A stretch of 64,000 nt of DNA from Robiginitalea biformata HTCC2501 (GTDB lineage Bacteria; Bacteroidota; Bacteroidia; Flavobacteriales; Flavobacteriaceae): contig NC_013222.1 of the NCBI RefSeq assembly GCF_000024125.1, forward strand, positions 3,303,501 through 3,367,500, given 5' to 3'. Both the position numbers and the translations under genes were made by a program. The stretch's first letter is position 1; each line of letters starts with the position of its first letter. Below, piece after piece: positions 35,746 to 44,665 of the stretch. The notes beneath the pieces are model-generated. The model saw only the letters and a list, made by a program, of their open reading frames with translations. It had not been told where the DNA came from and did not search any database.

Positions 35746-36500
35746 AAGAAAAAATACAACAGTTTTTGGAGTCCGACCTGCTGGAGCAGTACCTGCTGGA
35801 AACTACGGGTCCTGAGGAAAGCGCCCGGGTGGAACGCTATATTGCGATGTACCCGGAGGTGCGCGACAGTTACCTGGAGTTGCAGGAAAACCTGGAAGCC
35901 TACGCCAAACTGCATGCCGTCCGCGCCCCGGAGGGCCTGCGCGAGCGCATCCTGCAACGCGTCCGGAATGAGCGGGCAGGTCGCCGGCGCTTTATGCGGT
36001 ACGCCGTGGCAGCCAGCATTGCCGCCCTGTTCTTTGCCGGGGCGTCGTTCTGGTTTTACAACCAGAACCAGAACCTGCAGGTGGAAAACGACCTGGTCAA
36101 CAATAAAATCCGGGTACTGGAAGCCGATATGAAGGAGCAGCTCGAGGATGTCCGCAACCAGTTTATCGTACTGAACAACCCGGGAACACGGAAGTTCATG
36201 GTTAACGGCAACCAAAAAGCCCGGGAACTCAAGGCGATTGCCTACGTAAACCCCGTGAAGAAACTCTCCTATATCAACGTGAGGAAACTCCCTAACCTGC
36301 CCGAAGACAAGGATTACCAGATGTGGGCCGAAGTCAATGGGGAAATGGTCAATTTGGGGGTCATCCGCAACTACGAAGACAAGGACAAACTGATGGCATT
36401 GCCCTACGGCGAGAAGGGGCTGAGTTATATCACCATCGAACCCAAGGGAGGCAACACCACCCCCTCCGTTCAAAATATCGTGGCGGATTTTTCCTACTGA
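35742..36500 (+). CDS. Membrane anti-sigma factor (RskA-like)
   Basis: The 252-residue protein has a cytoplasmic N-terminus with an anti-sigma start (SDLLEQYLLETTGPEESARVE, a pattern seen in Bacteroidetes RskA-like proteins). One transmembrane segment (about 87-106) follows, then a short coiled coil (QNQNLQVENDLVNN), and a periplasmic beta-rich RskA domain (AIAYVNPVKKLSYINVRKLP, DYQMWAEVNGEMVNLG). It is translationally coupled to the ECF sigma gene through ATGA and ends before a terminator. It should hold the sigma factor at the membrane until a signal arrives; the signal is unknown. Confidence 0.9.
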   Translation: MKEKIQQFLESDLLEQYLLETTGPEESARVERYIAMYPEVRDSYLELQENLEAYAKLHAVRAPEGLRERILQRVRNERAGRRRFMRYAVAASIAALFFAGASFWFYNQNQNLQVENDLVNNKIRVLEADMKEQLEDVRNQFIVLNNPGTRKFMVNGNQKARELKAIAYVNPVKKLSYINVRKLPNLPEDKDYQMWAEVNGEMVNLGVIRNYEDKDKLMALPYGEKGLSYITIEPKGGNTTPSVQNIVADFSY

Positions 36501-36524
36501 ACCCCAACGGAACGAATAGCCCGG

Positions 36525-36549
36525 GCCCCTTGTAAAAGGGGCTTTTTTT
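36525..36549 (+). terminator. Terminator of the sigma/anti-sigma operon
   Basis: Stem GCCCCTT / AAGGGGC closes a GTAA loop and runs straight into seven T. The -7 box of the next gene begins two bases after the T-run. Confidence 0.88.
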
Positions 36550-36550
36550 A

Positions 36551-36558
36551 TATCTTTG
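36551..36558 (+). promoter_or_regulatory. -7 box for the Cys-rich membrane peptide gene
   Basis: TATCTTTG matches TAnnTTTG and ends 16 bases before the ATG at 36575. A TTG lies 18 bases upstream, inside the loop of the preceding terminator hairpin, so the terminator and promoter share DNA. Confidence 0.65.
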
Positions 36559-36574
36559 TACCAAATTGGAATCC

Positions 36575-36775
36575 ATGAAACTCATCCTGCTGACTATCGG
36601 ATTGCTGGCACTTGCCTTTGCGGGTATCGCCATCAAGATATGGGCCAGGAAAGACGGTGCCTTTGCCGGCACCTGTGCCAGTCAAAACCCCCATCTGAAC
36701 AAGGATGGCGAGGCGTGCGGCATGTGCGGCAAACTGCCTTCGGAACAAGAGTGCCGGCAGCAGGCCGACGCCTGA
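36575..36775 (+). CDS. Small Cys-rich membrane-anchored protein
   Basis: A 66-residue protein: an N-terminal hydrophobic anchor (MKLILLTIGLLALAFAGIAI), a basic stop (KIWARK), then an extracytoplasmic part with four cysteines (GTCASQN, EACGMCGK, EQECRQ). C-x2-C plus two outer Cys could bind metal or form disulfides. I recall similar small proteins in other Flavobacteriia, where they are named only as membrane or secreted proteins. It has its own -7 box and lies 47 bases before the second sigma gene, so the two may be co-transcribed. Function unknown. Confidence 0.75.
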   Translation: MKLILLTIGLLALAFAGIAIKIWARKDGAFAGTCASQNPHLNKDGEACGMCGKLPSEQECRQQADA

Positions 36776-36822
36776 CCCGTTGACCGCATCCCCCAGGATT
36801 CCCCAGACCCCCAAGCATCCCT

Positions 36823-37398
36823 TTGCATACGGAGAAAGACATACTGCTACAGACTATCGATAAGGCGCGCTCGGGTAGCCAGGTGGCCTTCAGCCAGCTT
36901 CTCGACGCCTACTGGCAGGAGGTGTACCATTTCCAACTGGGCAGGACGCAGAACGAGAACGACGCCGAGGATATTGCCATTCAGACCTTTGCCCGCGCCT
37001 TTGACAAACTGGACACCTACGACCCCACCTACGCCTTCAACACCTGGCTGATTACCATTTCCAAGAACCTGCATATCGATTTGCTGCGAAAACGCAAACG
37101 CAACATCCTGGAAGGCACGGACAACAGCCACAGCGATGCGGTAAAACGCGTCCTGGACGACGCCCCGACGGCAGAGGACCAGCTCATCATCGAGCAGGAC
37201 CTGAAAACCCTGTTGCAGTATATCCGGAAACTCAAGCCGGGATACCGGAGTGTCATCGAATTGCGGTTCTTCCAGGAGATGAGTTATGCGGAAATCGCCT
37301 CGGCCCTGGATGAGCCGATCGGCAATGTAAAGGTGCGGCTGCTCCGGGCCAAGAAGTTGCTGGCCGGGCTCATAGCCCGGGATAAGGGAAACAGCTGA
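36823..37398 (+). CDS. Second ECF-type RNA polymerase sigma factor
   Basis: A 191-residue sigma factor with region 2 (LLDAYWQEVYHFQLGRTQ, DAEDIAIQTFARAFDKL, FNTWLITISKNLHIDLLRKR) and region 4 (YRSVIELRFFQEMSYAEIASALDEPIGNVKVRLLRAK split by the turn helix). The start is a TTG at 36823 (MHTEKDILLQ), supported because it gives the usual ECF N-terminus. No anti-sigma gene follows; lipA comes next with its own -7 box. It may be controlled by the small membrane protein upstream (inference) or constitutively active. Confidence 0.9.
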   Translation: MHTEKDILLQTIDKARSGSQVAFSQLLDAYWQEVYHFQLGRTQNENDAEDIAIQTFARAFDKLDTYDPTYAFNTWLITISKNLHIDLLRKRKRNILEGTDNSHSDAVKRVLDDAPTAEDQLIIEQDLKTLLQYIRKLKPGYRSVIELRFFQEMSYAEIASALDEPIGNVKVRLLRAKKLLAGLIARDKGNS

Positions 37399-37429
37399 AG
37401 GGGTACTGGAATAGGCCTGATTTAGTTCG

Positions 37430-37437
37430 TATATTTG
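37430..37437 (+). promoter_or_regulatory. -7 box for lipA
   Basis: TATATTTG matches TAnnTTTG exactly and ends 14 bases before the lipA ATG. No -33 TTTG is seen at normal spacing. Confidence 0.55.
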
Positions 37438-37451
37438 CTTAAAATTTCGCT

Positions 37452-38330
37452 ATGAGCACCACCGCGGTACCCAAAACTGCCGAAACGACCAAGGGAAAGC
37501 CCAAATGGCTCCGGGTCAAGCTGCCAACTGGTAAGAAGTACACCCAGTTGCGCAAGCTTGTGGACACCTACGACCTGCATACCATCTGCACCTCGGGCAG
37601 TTGTCCGAATATGGGGGAATGCTGGGGGGAAGGTACGGCCACGTTCATGATTCTGGGCAACGTGTGTACGCGTTCCTGCGGTTTCTGCGGCGTAAAAACG
37701 GGCCGCCCCTCCGCGATTGACTGGGCAGAACCCGAAAAAGTGGGCCGTTCCATCAAAATCATGGGGATCCGACACGCGGTAATTACCTCGGTAGACCGGG
37801 ACGACCTGAAAGATATGGGGTCCATCCTGTGGGCGGAAACCGTCAAGGCCATCCGCAGAATGAACCCGGATACGACACTGGAAACCCTGATCCCCGATTT
37901 CCAGGGGGTGGAACAACACCTGGACCGTATCCTGGAGGTAGCCCCTGAGGTAATATCCCACAATGTGGAAACCGTCCGGCGATTGACCCGGGAAGTCCGG
38001 ATACAAGCCAAATACGACCGCAGCCTGGGTGTCCTGAAATACCTGAAGGACCAGGGTGCCAACCGGACCAAATCCGGGATCATGCTCGGGCTGGGAGAAA
38101 CAGAGCCCGAAGTGCTGCAGACCCTGGAAGACCTGCGGGAGGCCGGGGTTGACGTGGTCACCATCGGACAGTACCTGCAGCCCTCCAAACGCCATTTGCC
38201 CGTAAAGGAATTCATCACCCCGGAACAATTCGACAAATACCGGGAGGCCGGCCTGGCCATGGGCTTCCGGCACGTGGAAAGCGGCGCCCTGGTGCGCTCG
38301 TCCTACAAAGCGCACAAGCACATCCATTGA
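37452..38330 (+). CDS. lipA: Lipoyl synthase
   Basis: A radical-SAM enzyme that inserts two sulfurs into protein-bound octanoate. Both iron-sulfur sites are visible: the auxiliary cluster Cys set [12 protein letters not shown], and the radical-SAM set [38 protein letters not shown] and [14 protein letters not shown] follow, and the C-terminal Ser ligand lies in [11 protein letters not shown]. It has 292 residues, the normal length. The GAPDH gene follows after 55 bases on the same strand. Confidence 0.96.
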   Translation: MSTTAVPKTAETTKGKPKWLRVKLPTGKKYTQLRKLVDTYDLHTICTSGSCPNMGECWGEGTATFMILGNVCTRSCGFCGVKTGRPSAIDWAEPEKVGRSIKIMGIRHAVITSVDRDDLKDMGSILWAETVKAIRRMNPDTTLETLIPDFQGVEQHLDRILEVAPEVISHNVETVRRLTREVRIQAKYDRSLGVLKYLKDQGANRTKSGIMLGLGETEPEVLQTLEDLREAGVDVVTIGQYLQPSKRHLPVKEFITPEQFDKYREAGLAMGFRHVESGALVRSSYKAHKHIH

Positions 38331-38385
38331 TGCCCGCTTCCGGCAGGCCGAATCCCTGCGGGAACGGGTAAACACCCTGAAAGTC

Positions 38386-39396
38386 TTGAAAAAAATCACC
38401 ATTGGTATCAACGGGTTTGGCCGGATCGGCCGTACACTCTACCGCCTGCTGGAACCCGTGCCGCATTTGGATGTCGTCCTGGTGAACGACCTGGCGGATA
38501 GCCGTACCCTGGCGCACCTCCTCCGTTACGACAGCATCCACGGCCCCCTGCCCCACCCCGTCTCCGTTACGGATAACGGGTTCCAGATGAACCAGACAGA
38601 AACAACCCTCACCAATTTCGGGGAACCCGGGCGCATCCCCTGGGGGGAACACGGGGTTGACCTCGTGGTGGAGGCTACCGGACGTTTCAAAAACCGGGAG
38701 GCCCTGGAGGCCCACCTGGCCCGGGGGGCCAAAAAAGTCATCCTGTCTGCCCCTCCGGAAGATGCCGACATCCCCATGGTGGTTTACAACATCAACGACC
38801 ACTTGCTGACCCCGGAAACAGCCATTTTCAGTTGCGCCTCCTGTACCACCCACAGCGCAGCCCCCCTGATCAGCGTGCTGGACGAGCTCTGCGGGATTCA
38901 GCAGGCCTATATTACCACCGTTCACTCCTATACCTCCGACCAGAGCCTGCACGACCGGCCCCACAGGGACCTGAGGCGGGCGCGGGCCGCCGGGCAATCC
39001 ATCGTCCCGACCACTACGGGGGCTGCCAAGGCCCTCACCCGCATTTTCCCGCATCTCTCCGATGTCATCGGGGGTTGCGGCATCCGTGTACCGGTTCCGA
39101 ATGGTTCGCTTACGGATATCACGGCCCAGGTGCGGAACCCCGCATCCATTGCCGAAATTAATGCTACATTTAAAAGAATTTCGGAAAATGAGCTGAAAAA
39201 CATCCTTTTTTACACGGAAGACCCGATAGTTTCGATCGATATAAACAATAGTTATTACTCCTGTACGTTTGATTCTCAGATGACTTCCGTGGTGGGCAAC
39301 CTGGTGAAGGTCATTGGATGGTACGATAATGAAACCGGCTACAGCAGCCGGGTAAGGGATACAATTGAGTTACTGCTAGAGCGAAACTTTATTTGA
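38386..39396 (+). CDS. Glyceraldehyde-3-phosphate dehydrogenase, divergent
   Basis: The Rossmann N-terminus KITIGINGFGRIGRTLYRLL and the Asp in VNDLADSR (NAD preference) are typical, as are HDRPHRDLRRARAA, IVPTTTGAAKAL and IGWYDNETGYSSRV. The catalytic block reads SCASCTTHSAAPLI, whereas most type I enzymes have SNASCTTNCLAP. The nucleophilic Cys and both Thr are kept, but the flanking Asn, Asn and Cys are changed. The start is TTG 38386, needed for the glycine-rich N-terminus. A second, non-glycolytic GAPDH or erythrose-4-phosphate dehydrogenase-like role is possible. The kinase gene overlaps its stop. Confidence 0.9.
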   Translation: MKKITIGINGFGRIGRTLYRLLEPVPHLDVVLVNDLADSRTLAHLLRYDSIHGPLPHPVSVTDNGFQMNQTETTLTNFGEPGRIPWGEHGVDLVVEATGRFKNREALEAHLARGAKKVILSAPPEDADIPMVVYNINDHLLTPETAIFSCASCTTHSAAPLISVLDELCGIQQAYITTVHSYTSDQSLHDRPHRDLRRARAAGQSIVPTTTGAAKALTRIFPHLSDVIGGCGIRVPVPNGSLTDITAQVRNPASIAEINATFKRISENELKNILFYTEDPIVSIDINNSYYSCTFDSQMTSVVGNLVKVIGWYDNETGYSSRVRDTIELLLERNFI

Positions 39397-41609
39397 AACG
39401 CCTGTTGCGACATACGATTGCGCTTATCTTCCTGGTTTCCTGTTTCTCTGCGGGCTGGGGGCTCCATGCCCAGCTCCCACTGCAGGAGGAGCGGGAATTT
39501 GACGTTTATATCAACCAGGCGCGCGTCTACTGGAACCGGGACGACCTGGAACTTGCCCTGGAAGAACTGGACAAGGCGGCCGAATGGGCCGAGGAGCAAC
39601 AGAGCGAGAAAGACCTGATCGACTGCTACCACTATTTTGCATTGATCTACCTGGACATGGACAAGGAGGAAACCGCCCAGTTCAACAATGGTCGCGCCGC
39701 CCTGATGCTGGAGGAGATCGAATATCCCTATGGCACGGCGGTCCACTACTATATCAACGCGAAAATCCTGTATACGGAAGGAAACTTCTTCCAGGCCATT
39801 TTCCAGCTCAACGAAGCGCGGCAACGCACCAACGACCGGAACCTGCTCAACCGCATCACGCTCCTGGAAGCCGATAACCTCAGGAGCATCGACAAATACG
39901 AGCAGGCGGAAACCAATTACAACTCCCTGCTGGTCAACACGGACCCCTATGAACGGGAGTTTCTGCGGGCCAGGGCCTACCTGGGCCTGGCACGCCTCGA
40001 CCTCGTGCAGGAACTGTTGCCCGAGGGTATCGAAAATGCCCAATACGCATTGGATATTGCGGAATCCAACGGGTTTACAACGGAATACATCCTGGCCAAC
40101 GAACTGCTGGCCAACATGTTTGAACAAACCCGTCAGTTCGACCAGGCCCTGGCCTCCACCAGGCACCTGATGCACTTCAAGGATTCCGTGAGGGGCCTCG
40201 CCCGGGAAAAGGCCCAGCTGGAAACGGCCGACCGGATCCAGACGGAATATATGAGCAAGGAGATCCAGCGGCAGGACGAGGAGATCCAGGAACTCAGCGA
40301 ATCTGCCAACCGCTCGGAACTCACCGCCATCCTTTCCTCTGCTTTTCTGATCATTATTTCCCTTCTGGCCGTTTCCCTCTACAGGAACAACCAGATCAAA
40401 CTGAAGACCAACGATTTGCTGCACACCAAGAACCGGGAGCTGCACGCCGCCCGGGATGCTGCGGTCCAGGCCATGGAAGCCAAGACCAACTTCCTGTCTA
40501 CGGTCAGCCACGAGCTGCGGACACCCCTGTACGCCGTTACGGGGCTCACCCACCTCCTGCTGGAGGAAAACCCGAGCAAGGAGCAGCAGGAGCACCTGAA
40601 AGCCCTGAAGTTTTCAGGGGATTACCTGCTGAACTTTATCAACGACATCCTCCAGATCAACAAAATCGACGCGGACAAGCTGGAGATGCTGGAAATCGAA
40701 TTCAACCTGAAGAAGATCCTTACCGAGGTGATGAATTCCCTCCAGCAAACCGCCAAGGAAAGTAAAACGGAAATGATCCTGGATTTCGACCCGGAAATCC
40801 CCTCCCACCTGATGAGCGACCCGGTGAAGCTCTCGCAGGTCTTTATGAACCTGATGGGCAATGCCCTGAAGTTTACCAAAAACGGGGAGGTACTGGTGCT
40901 GGCCCGTTTGGTGCGGAAGGAAGACGACCGGGCCCGCGTGTACTTCGAGGTCCGTGATACGGGTATCGGCATCAGCGAGGAAAAGCAGAAAACCATCTTT
41001 GACAGCTTTGAGCAGGGGTCCATCCAAATCAACCGGGAATACGGGGGTACCGGCCTGGGGCTGACCATCGTTAAGAGCCTGCTGGGCCTCTTTGGCAGCA
41101 CCATCCAGTTGGAAAGCACCCTGGGGCAGGGCAGCTCCTTCTTCTTTGAGCTCGATTTCAAATGCAAGGACGACCTGATAGACGAAGTACCTTTCGAAGT
41201 GACCCCGAAAGAGTACGACTTCAAGGGGCTCCACCTGCTCATTGTGGAGGACAACAAGATCAACCAGGTAATCACGCGGAAGATGCTGGCCAAAAAGGAG
41301 ATTTCCTCGGATATCGCCAACAATGGCACCGAGGCCATCCAACTGGCGAGCTCCAACTCCTACGACGGGATCCTGATGGACATCCACATGCCGGGGATCA
41401 GCGGTGTGGAGGCCACCCAGGAAATCCGCAAGTTCGACCCGGAAACCCCGATCATCGCCCTGACTGCAATTTCCCTGGACGACAGCCTGGAAGCCTTTTA
41501 CGCAGCCGGCTGCAACGACGTGGTGACCAAGCCGTTCAAACCCGAGGTGTTCTACCAGAAGATCGGGGAGAATATCCTGGAGCCCAAACTGCGCAAAACG
41601 CTTTCCTGA
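39393..41609 (+). CDS. TPR-containing hybrid sensor histidine kinase / response regulator
   Basis: A 738-residue protein. A signal peptide ends near LHAQ, followed by a periplasmic TPR-like region (about 35-270, for example LELALEELDKAAEWAEEQQ and GRAALMLEEIEYPYG). A short coiled coil leads to a transmembrane segment near 310-331. The cytoplasmic part has HisKA (STVSHELRTPLYA, His373), HATPase (MNLMGNALKFTK, DTGIGIS, YGGTGLGLTIVKS) and a receiver (LIVEDNKINQVIT, Asp663 in GILMDIHMPG, Lys in VTKPFKP). The start is a TTG that overlaps the GAPDH stop as TTGA. No output domain or partner gene is next to it, so targets are unknown. Confidence 0.92.
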   Translation: MKRLLRHTIALIFLVSCFSAGWGLHAQLPLQEEREFDVYINQARVYWNRDDLELALEELDKAAEWAEEQQSEKDLIDCYHYFALIYLDMDKEETAQFNNGRAALMLEEIEYPYGTAVHYYINAKILYTEGNFFQAIFQLNEARQRTNDRNLLNRITLLEADNLRSIDKYEQAETNYNSLLVNTDPYEREFLRARAYLGLARLDLVQELLPEGIENAQYALDIAESNGFTTEYILANELLANMFEQTRQFDQALASTRHLMHFKDSVRGLAREKAQLETADRIQTEYMSKEIQRQDEEIQELSESANRSELTAILSSAFLIIISLLAVSLYRNNQIKLKTNDLLHTKNRELHAARDAAVQAMEAKTNFLSTVSHELRTPLYAVTGLTHLLLEENPSKEQQEHLKALKFSGDYLLNFINDILQINKIDADKLEMLEIEFNLKKILTEVMNSLQQTAKESKTEMILDFDPEIPSHLMSDPVKLSQVFMNLMGNALKFTKNGEVLVLARLVRKEDDRARVYFEVRDTGIGISEEKQKTIFDSFEQGSIQINREYGGTGLGLTIVKSLLGLFGSTIQLESTLGQGSSFFFELDFKCKDDLIDEVPFEVTPKEYDFKGLHLLIVEDNKINQVITRKMLAKKEISSDIANNGTEAIQLASSNSYDGILMDIHMPGISGVEATQEIRKFDPETPIIALTAISLDDSLEAFYAAGCNDVVTKPFKPEVFYQKIGENILEPKLRKTLS

Positions 41610-41685
41610 ATCCCCAGCAGCGAAAGCTGCGTGCCACAGGCCCCGGCCCGGTGGCCCCTGCCGCCCCCGCCGCCTCTGCAGCCCC

Positions 41686-42675
41686 CTAAAGCGAGTCGAT
41701 AAAATCCAACAGCACCTTTTCATCCGCCTCCCCGAACTGGTGCGCAACCCCAATGACCCAATGCCCCGTTAGATCGCTGCCCAGGCGGGCCGCGTCCTTT
41801 TCGGTGGTCAGGATCCTTTTCCTGCTGCGCAGGGCATCGATTTCCCGGGGTGAAAAGCGGTGGTGGTCGGGGAATTCCAAATGCTCAAAAACCAGGCCCA
41901 AACTTCGCAGGTGGCGCACCAGCGGTTCCGGGTTGGCAATACCGGTTACCAGGGTCAGCGGCTCCTTGCGGAGCTCCTCAGGGGATACCACCCGGCCTTC
42001 CGTATCCCTGACGTCCGAATAGGCGAGGCGGGCAAAAACCACCCGCTGACCCGGGTCCGGCTGCAACCTGCCGGTGATCTCCGCCCGCGTCTCCGGATCG
42101 GGCAATTCCGGGCATTTGGTCACCGCAATGATCCCGGCCCGCCGGGCCTGGGATTTATGGTCCCTCAGGTCCCCGCCCGGCAGGTACCCCTGATCCGTGT
42201 AAAGGGCGCCCCAGCAAGTGAGCAGGATGGCCCCGGACGGACGCACTTTCCGGTGCTGATGCCCGTCGTCCAGGATGATCAGGTCCGGGGAGGCCAGGTG
42301 GGTGAGTTTACGGATGCCCCTTCTGCGATCGGCATCCACTGCAACGGCCACCTTCGGGAACTTCAGGGCAATCTGTGCAGGCTCGTCCCCCAGGTCATCG
42401 GCCGAGGTATCCGGGCCCGCCAGGACAAAGCCCTTGCTCCTGCGCCGGTATCCCCTGCTGAGTACAGCTGCGCGACGCGCCCCGATGCGGCGCAGTACCC
42501 ATTCCACCATGGGGGTCTTCCCGGTCCCGCCCACACTGAGGTTCCCGATACTAAGCACCGGGGTAGCGAACGACTCGGACGCACACCAGCCCCGGTCGTA
42601 GCACTGGTTCCTGAGCCATACCGCGGCGGCGTATACCAGCGAAAAGGGCCAAAGCAGCTTGCGGATAACCTCCAT
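41686..42675 (-). CDS. lpxK: Tetraacyldisaccharide 4'-kinase
   Basis: Phosphorylates the lipid A precursor at the 4' position at the inner membrane. The protein starts with a membrane-associating stretch (IRKLLWPFSLVYAAAVWLRN), then the modified P-loop SIGNLSVGGTGKTPMVEW, followed by GYRRRSKGFVL, the pair DDGHQHRKV in the active site and GIANPEPLVRHL. At 329 residues it is typical. The gene is divergent from the Nif3-family gene with 54 bases between starts. Confidence 0.95.
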   Translation of the reverse strand: MEVIRKLLWPFSLVYAAAVWLRNQCYDRGWCASESFATPVLSIGNLSVGGTGKTPMVEWVLRRIGARRAAVLSRGYRRRSKGFVLAGPDTSADDLGDEPAQIALKFPKVAVAVDADRRRGIRKLTHLASPDLIILDDGHQHRKVRPSGAILLTCWGALYTDQGYLPGGDLRDHKSQARRAGIIAVTKCPELPDPETRAEITGRLQPDPGQRVVFARLAYSDVRDTEGRVVSPEELRKEPLTLVTGIANPEPLVRHLRSLGLVFEHLEFPDHHRFSPREIDALRSRKRILTTEKDAARLGSDLTGHWVIGVAHQFGEADEKVLLDFIDSL

Positions 42676-42695
42676 AGGAGCGAAAATAGTTTATT

Positions 42696-42703
42696 TATCT
42701 TTG
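42696..42703 (+). promoter_or_regulatory. -7 box for the Nif3/DUF164 gene pair
   Basis: TATCTTTG matches TAnnTTTG and ends 26 bases before the ATG at 42730. No -33 TTTG is visible. Confidence 0.55.
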
Positions 42704-42729
42704 AACAAACCCAAAAAACCTGCCGACGG

Positions 42730-43824
42730 ATGACCGTAAAAGAAATAGCCGACTGCCTGGAAGAACTGGCGCCCCTGCAGTTTGCCGAAGACTTCGACAA
42801 TGTCGGGTTGCTGGTGGGCGACCCCGGGCGTGAAGTCACCGGGGTACTCGTCACCCTGGATACCCTGGAGGACGTCGTGGGGGAAGCCATCGAAAAAGGC
42901 TGCAACCTGATCGTCAGCTTCCATCCGATTGTTTTCAAGGGCCTGAAAAAGATCACCGGGGCCACCTACGTGGAGCGCGTGGTGGCCCGGGCGATTGAAA
43001 ACCGCGTGGCGATTTACAGCATGCATACCGCCCTGGACAATGTAAAAAGCGGGGTCAACGGGCGGATCGCCGACGAACTCGGACTGGAGGACCGTTCCAT
43101 CCTGATACCCGCAAGGGGGAAGTTGCGCAAACTCACCACCTACGTACCCGAATCCGGCAGGGAGTCGTTGCTCCAGGCACTGTTCGCCGCTGGAGCCGGG
43201 CAGGTGGGCAATTATTCCAATTGCAGTTTCAGCAATACGGGAGAGGGCACCTTTTTGCCCGGGGAGGAAGCCAACCCCACCATCGGGTCCCGCGGGAAGC
43301 TCCACCGCGAACCGGAATCCCAGTTGCACCTCACCTTTACGGCAGACAGGGAGCAACAGGTGCTCCGGGCCCTGCGGGAAAACCACCCCTACGAGGAAGT
43401 GGCCTATGAAGTGACCGCCCTGGAGAACACCTACCAGCAGGTGGGGATGGGCATGGTGGGCACACTCCAGCGGGAATTGGACGAAAAACAATTCCTGGAC
43501 CTGCTGAAAAGCCGGTTTGGCACCCCCTGCATCCGCCATTCGGATTTTACGGGAAAGAAGGTGCGGCGGGTTGCCGTACTGGGGGGCAGCGGGGCCTTTG
43601 CCATCGGGGCGGCACGGGCAGCCGGTGCTGATGCTTACGTAACCGCCGACATCAAATACCACGACTTCTTCCAGGCGGCCGGGGAGTTGCTGCTGGCAGA
43701 TGTCGGGCACTATGAAACTGAGCAGTTTACAAAAAACCTGCTGCACGATTATCTTACAGAAAAAATTCCTAATTTTGCGATCTCTTTATCCGGGACCCGA
43801 ACAAATCCCATCAACTATTATTAG
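42730..43824 (+). CDS. Nif3-like dinuclear metal-centre protein
   Basis: A 364-residue member of the Nif3 (YbgI/DUF34) family. Metal ligands are visible in IVSFHPIVFKG, YSMHTALDN and ADVGHYETEQ. It has the inserted middle domain (about residues 125-230, HLTFTADREQQVLRALRE) found in longer family members. The start ATG 42730 (MTVKEIADCLEEL) is the family start, though the frame is open back to 41860. The DUF164-type gene follows after five bases, a common linkage in bacteria. The biochemical role is not established; GTP cyclohydrolase-like activity has been proposed for some members. Confidence 0.92.
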   Translation: MTVKEIADCLEELAPLQFAEDFDNVGLLVGDPGREVTGVLVTLDTLEDVVGEAIEKGCNLIVSFHPIVFKGLKKITGATYVERVVARAIENRVAIYSMHTALDNVKSGVNGRIADELGLEDRSILIPARGKLRKLTTYVPESGRESLLQALFAAGAGQVGNYSNCSFSNTGEGTFLPGEEANPTIGSRGKLHREPESQLHLTFTADREQQVLRALRENHPYEEVAYEVTALENTYQQVGMGMVGTLQRELDEKQFLDLLKSRFGTPCIRHSDFTGKKVRRVAVLGGSGAFAIGAARAAGADAYVTADIKYHDFFQAAGELLLADVGHYETEQFTKNLLHDYLTEKIPNFAISLSGTRTNPINYY

Positions 43825-43829
43825 ACATT

Positions 43830-44612
43830 ATGGCAACAAAGACTGAAGTGACGGTAGAAGACAAACTGAGAGCCCTCTACGACCTGCAACTCATCGACTC
43901 CCGGGTTGATGAAATCCGCAATGTCCGCGGGGAGTTGCCCCTGGAGGTGGAGGACCTCGAAGACGAGGTGCTCGGGCTGAAGACCCGCGTGGACAAACTC
44001 AAAACGGATGTCGAAACCATCAACTACGAGATCACTGCCAAGAAAAATATGATCGAGGACGCCAAAGCCCTGATCAAGAAATACGCCGAACAACAGAAAA
44101 ACGTCCGGAACAACCGGGAATTCAACTCCCTGTCCAAGGAAGTGGAATACCAGGAACTCGAAATCGAGCTGGCCGAGAAGCACATCCGGGAATTCAAGGC
44201 CCAGATTGAGCAGAAGAAGGAGGTGATTGCCGAGACCAAGGAAAAACTTTCCGAGCGGGAAACCCACCTGAAACACAAGAAAAGTGAACTCGACGCGATC
44301 CTGGCGGAAACCGAAAAGGAGGAGAAGGCGCTGATCGCCAAGTCGGAAGAATTCGAGAAGCAGATTGAAGACCGCCTGGTTTCCGCCTACAAGCGGATCC
44401 GCGGCAGCGTCAAGAATGGCCTGGCCGTAGTCCCGATTGAACGGGGCGCGTCCGGCGGGTCCTTCTTTACGATCCCCCCCCAGGTACAGGTGGAGATCGC
44501 CTCCCGCAAAAAGATCATCACGGACGAGCACAGCGGCCGTATCCTGGTAGACCCGGCCCTGGCCGACGAAGAGCAGGAGAAAATGCAGAAGCTGTTCGAA
44601 AAGATCAAATAA
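43830..44612 (+). CDS. DUF164-type coiled-coil protein lacking its zinc ribbon cysteines
   Basis: A 260-residue, mostly charged coiled coil (about residues 30-190, heptad-rich such as LKTRVDKLKTDVETIN) with a C-terminal module that normally holds a four-Cys zinc ribbon ending CGRILY. Here the segment reads ERGASGGSFFTIPP and DEHSGRILVDP: the fold sequence is kept, but every Cys is replaced and the whole protein has none. DUF164 proteins are often next to Nif3-family genes, as here. The function may be in nucleic-acid or complex assembly (inference). Confidence 0.85.
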   Translation: MATKTEVTVEDKLRALYDLQLIDSRVDEIRNVRGELPLEVEDLEDEVLGLKTRVDKLKTDVETINYEITAKKNMIEDAKALIKKYAEQQKNVRNNREFNSLSKEVEYQELEIELAEKHIREFKAQIEQKKEVIAETKEKLSERETHLKHKKSELDAILAETEKEEKALIAKSEEFEKQIEDRLVSAYKRIRGSVKNGLAVVPIERGASGGSFFTIPPQVQVEIASRKKIITDEHSGRILVDPALADEEQEKMQKLFEKIK

Positions 44613-44665
44613 CCCGGGCATTGCCGCACTGGCGGCATTCGCAATATTTCGGGGAATCCGCTAAG

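Noticed and set aside
41860..42729. N-terminal extension of the Nif3-family frame
   Set aside because: It reads antisense through lpxK and has no similarity to Nif3; the family start at 42730 has its own -7 box.
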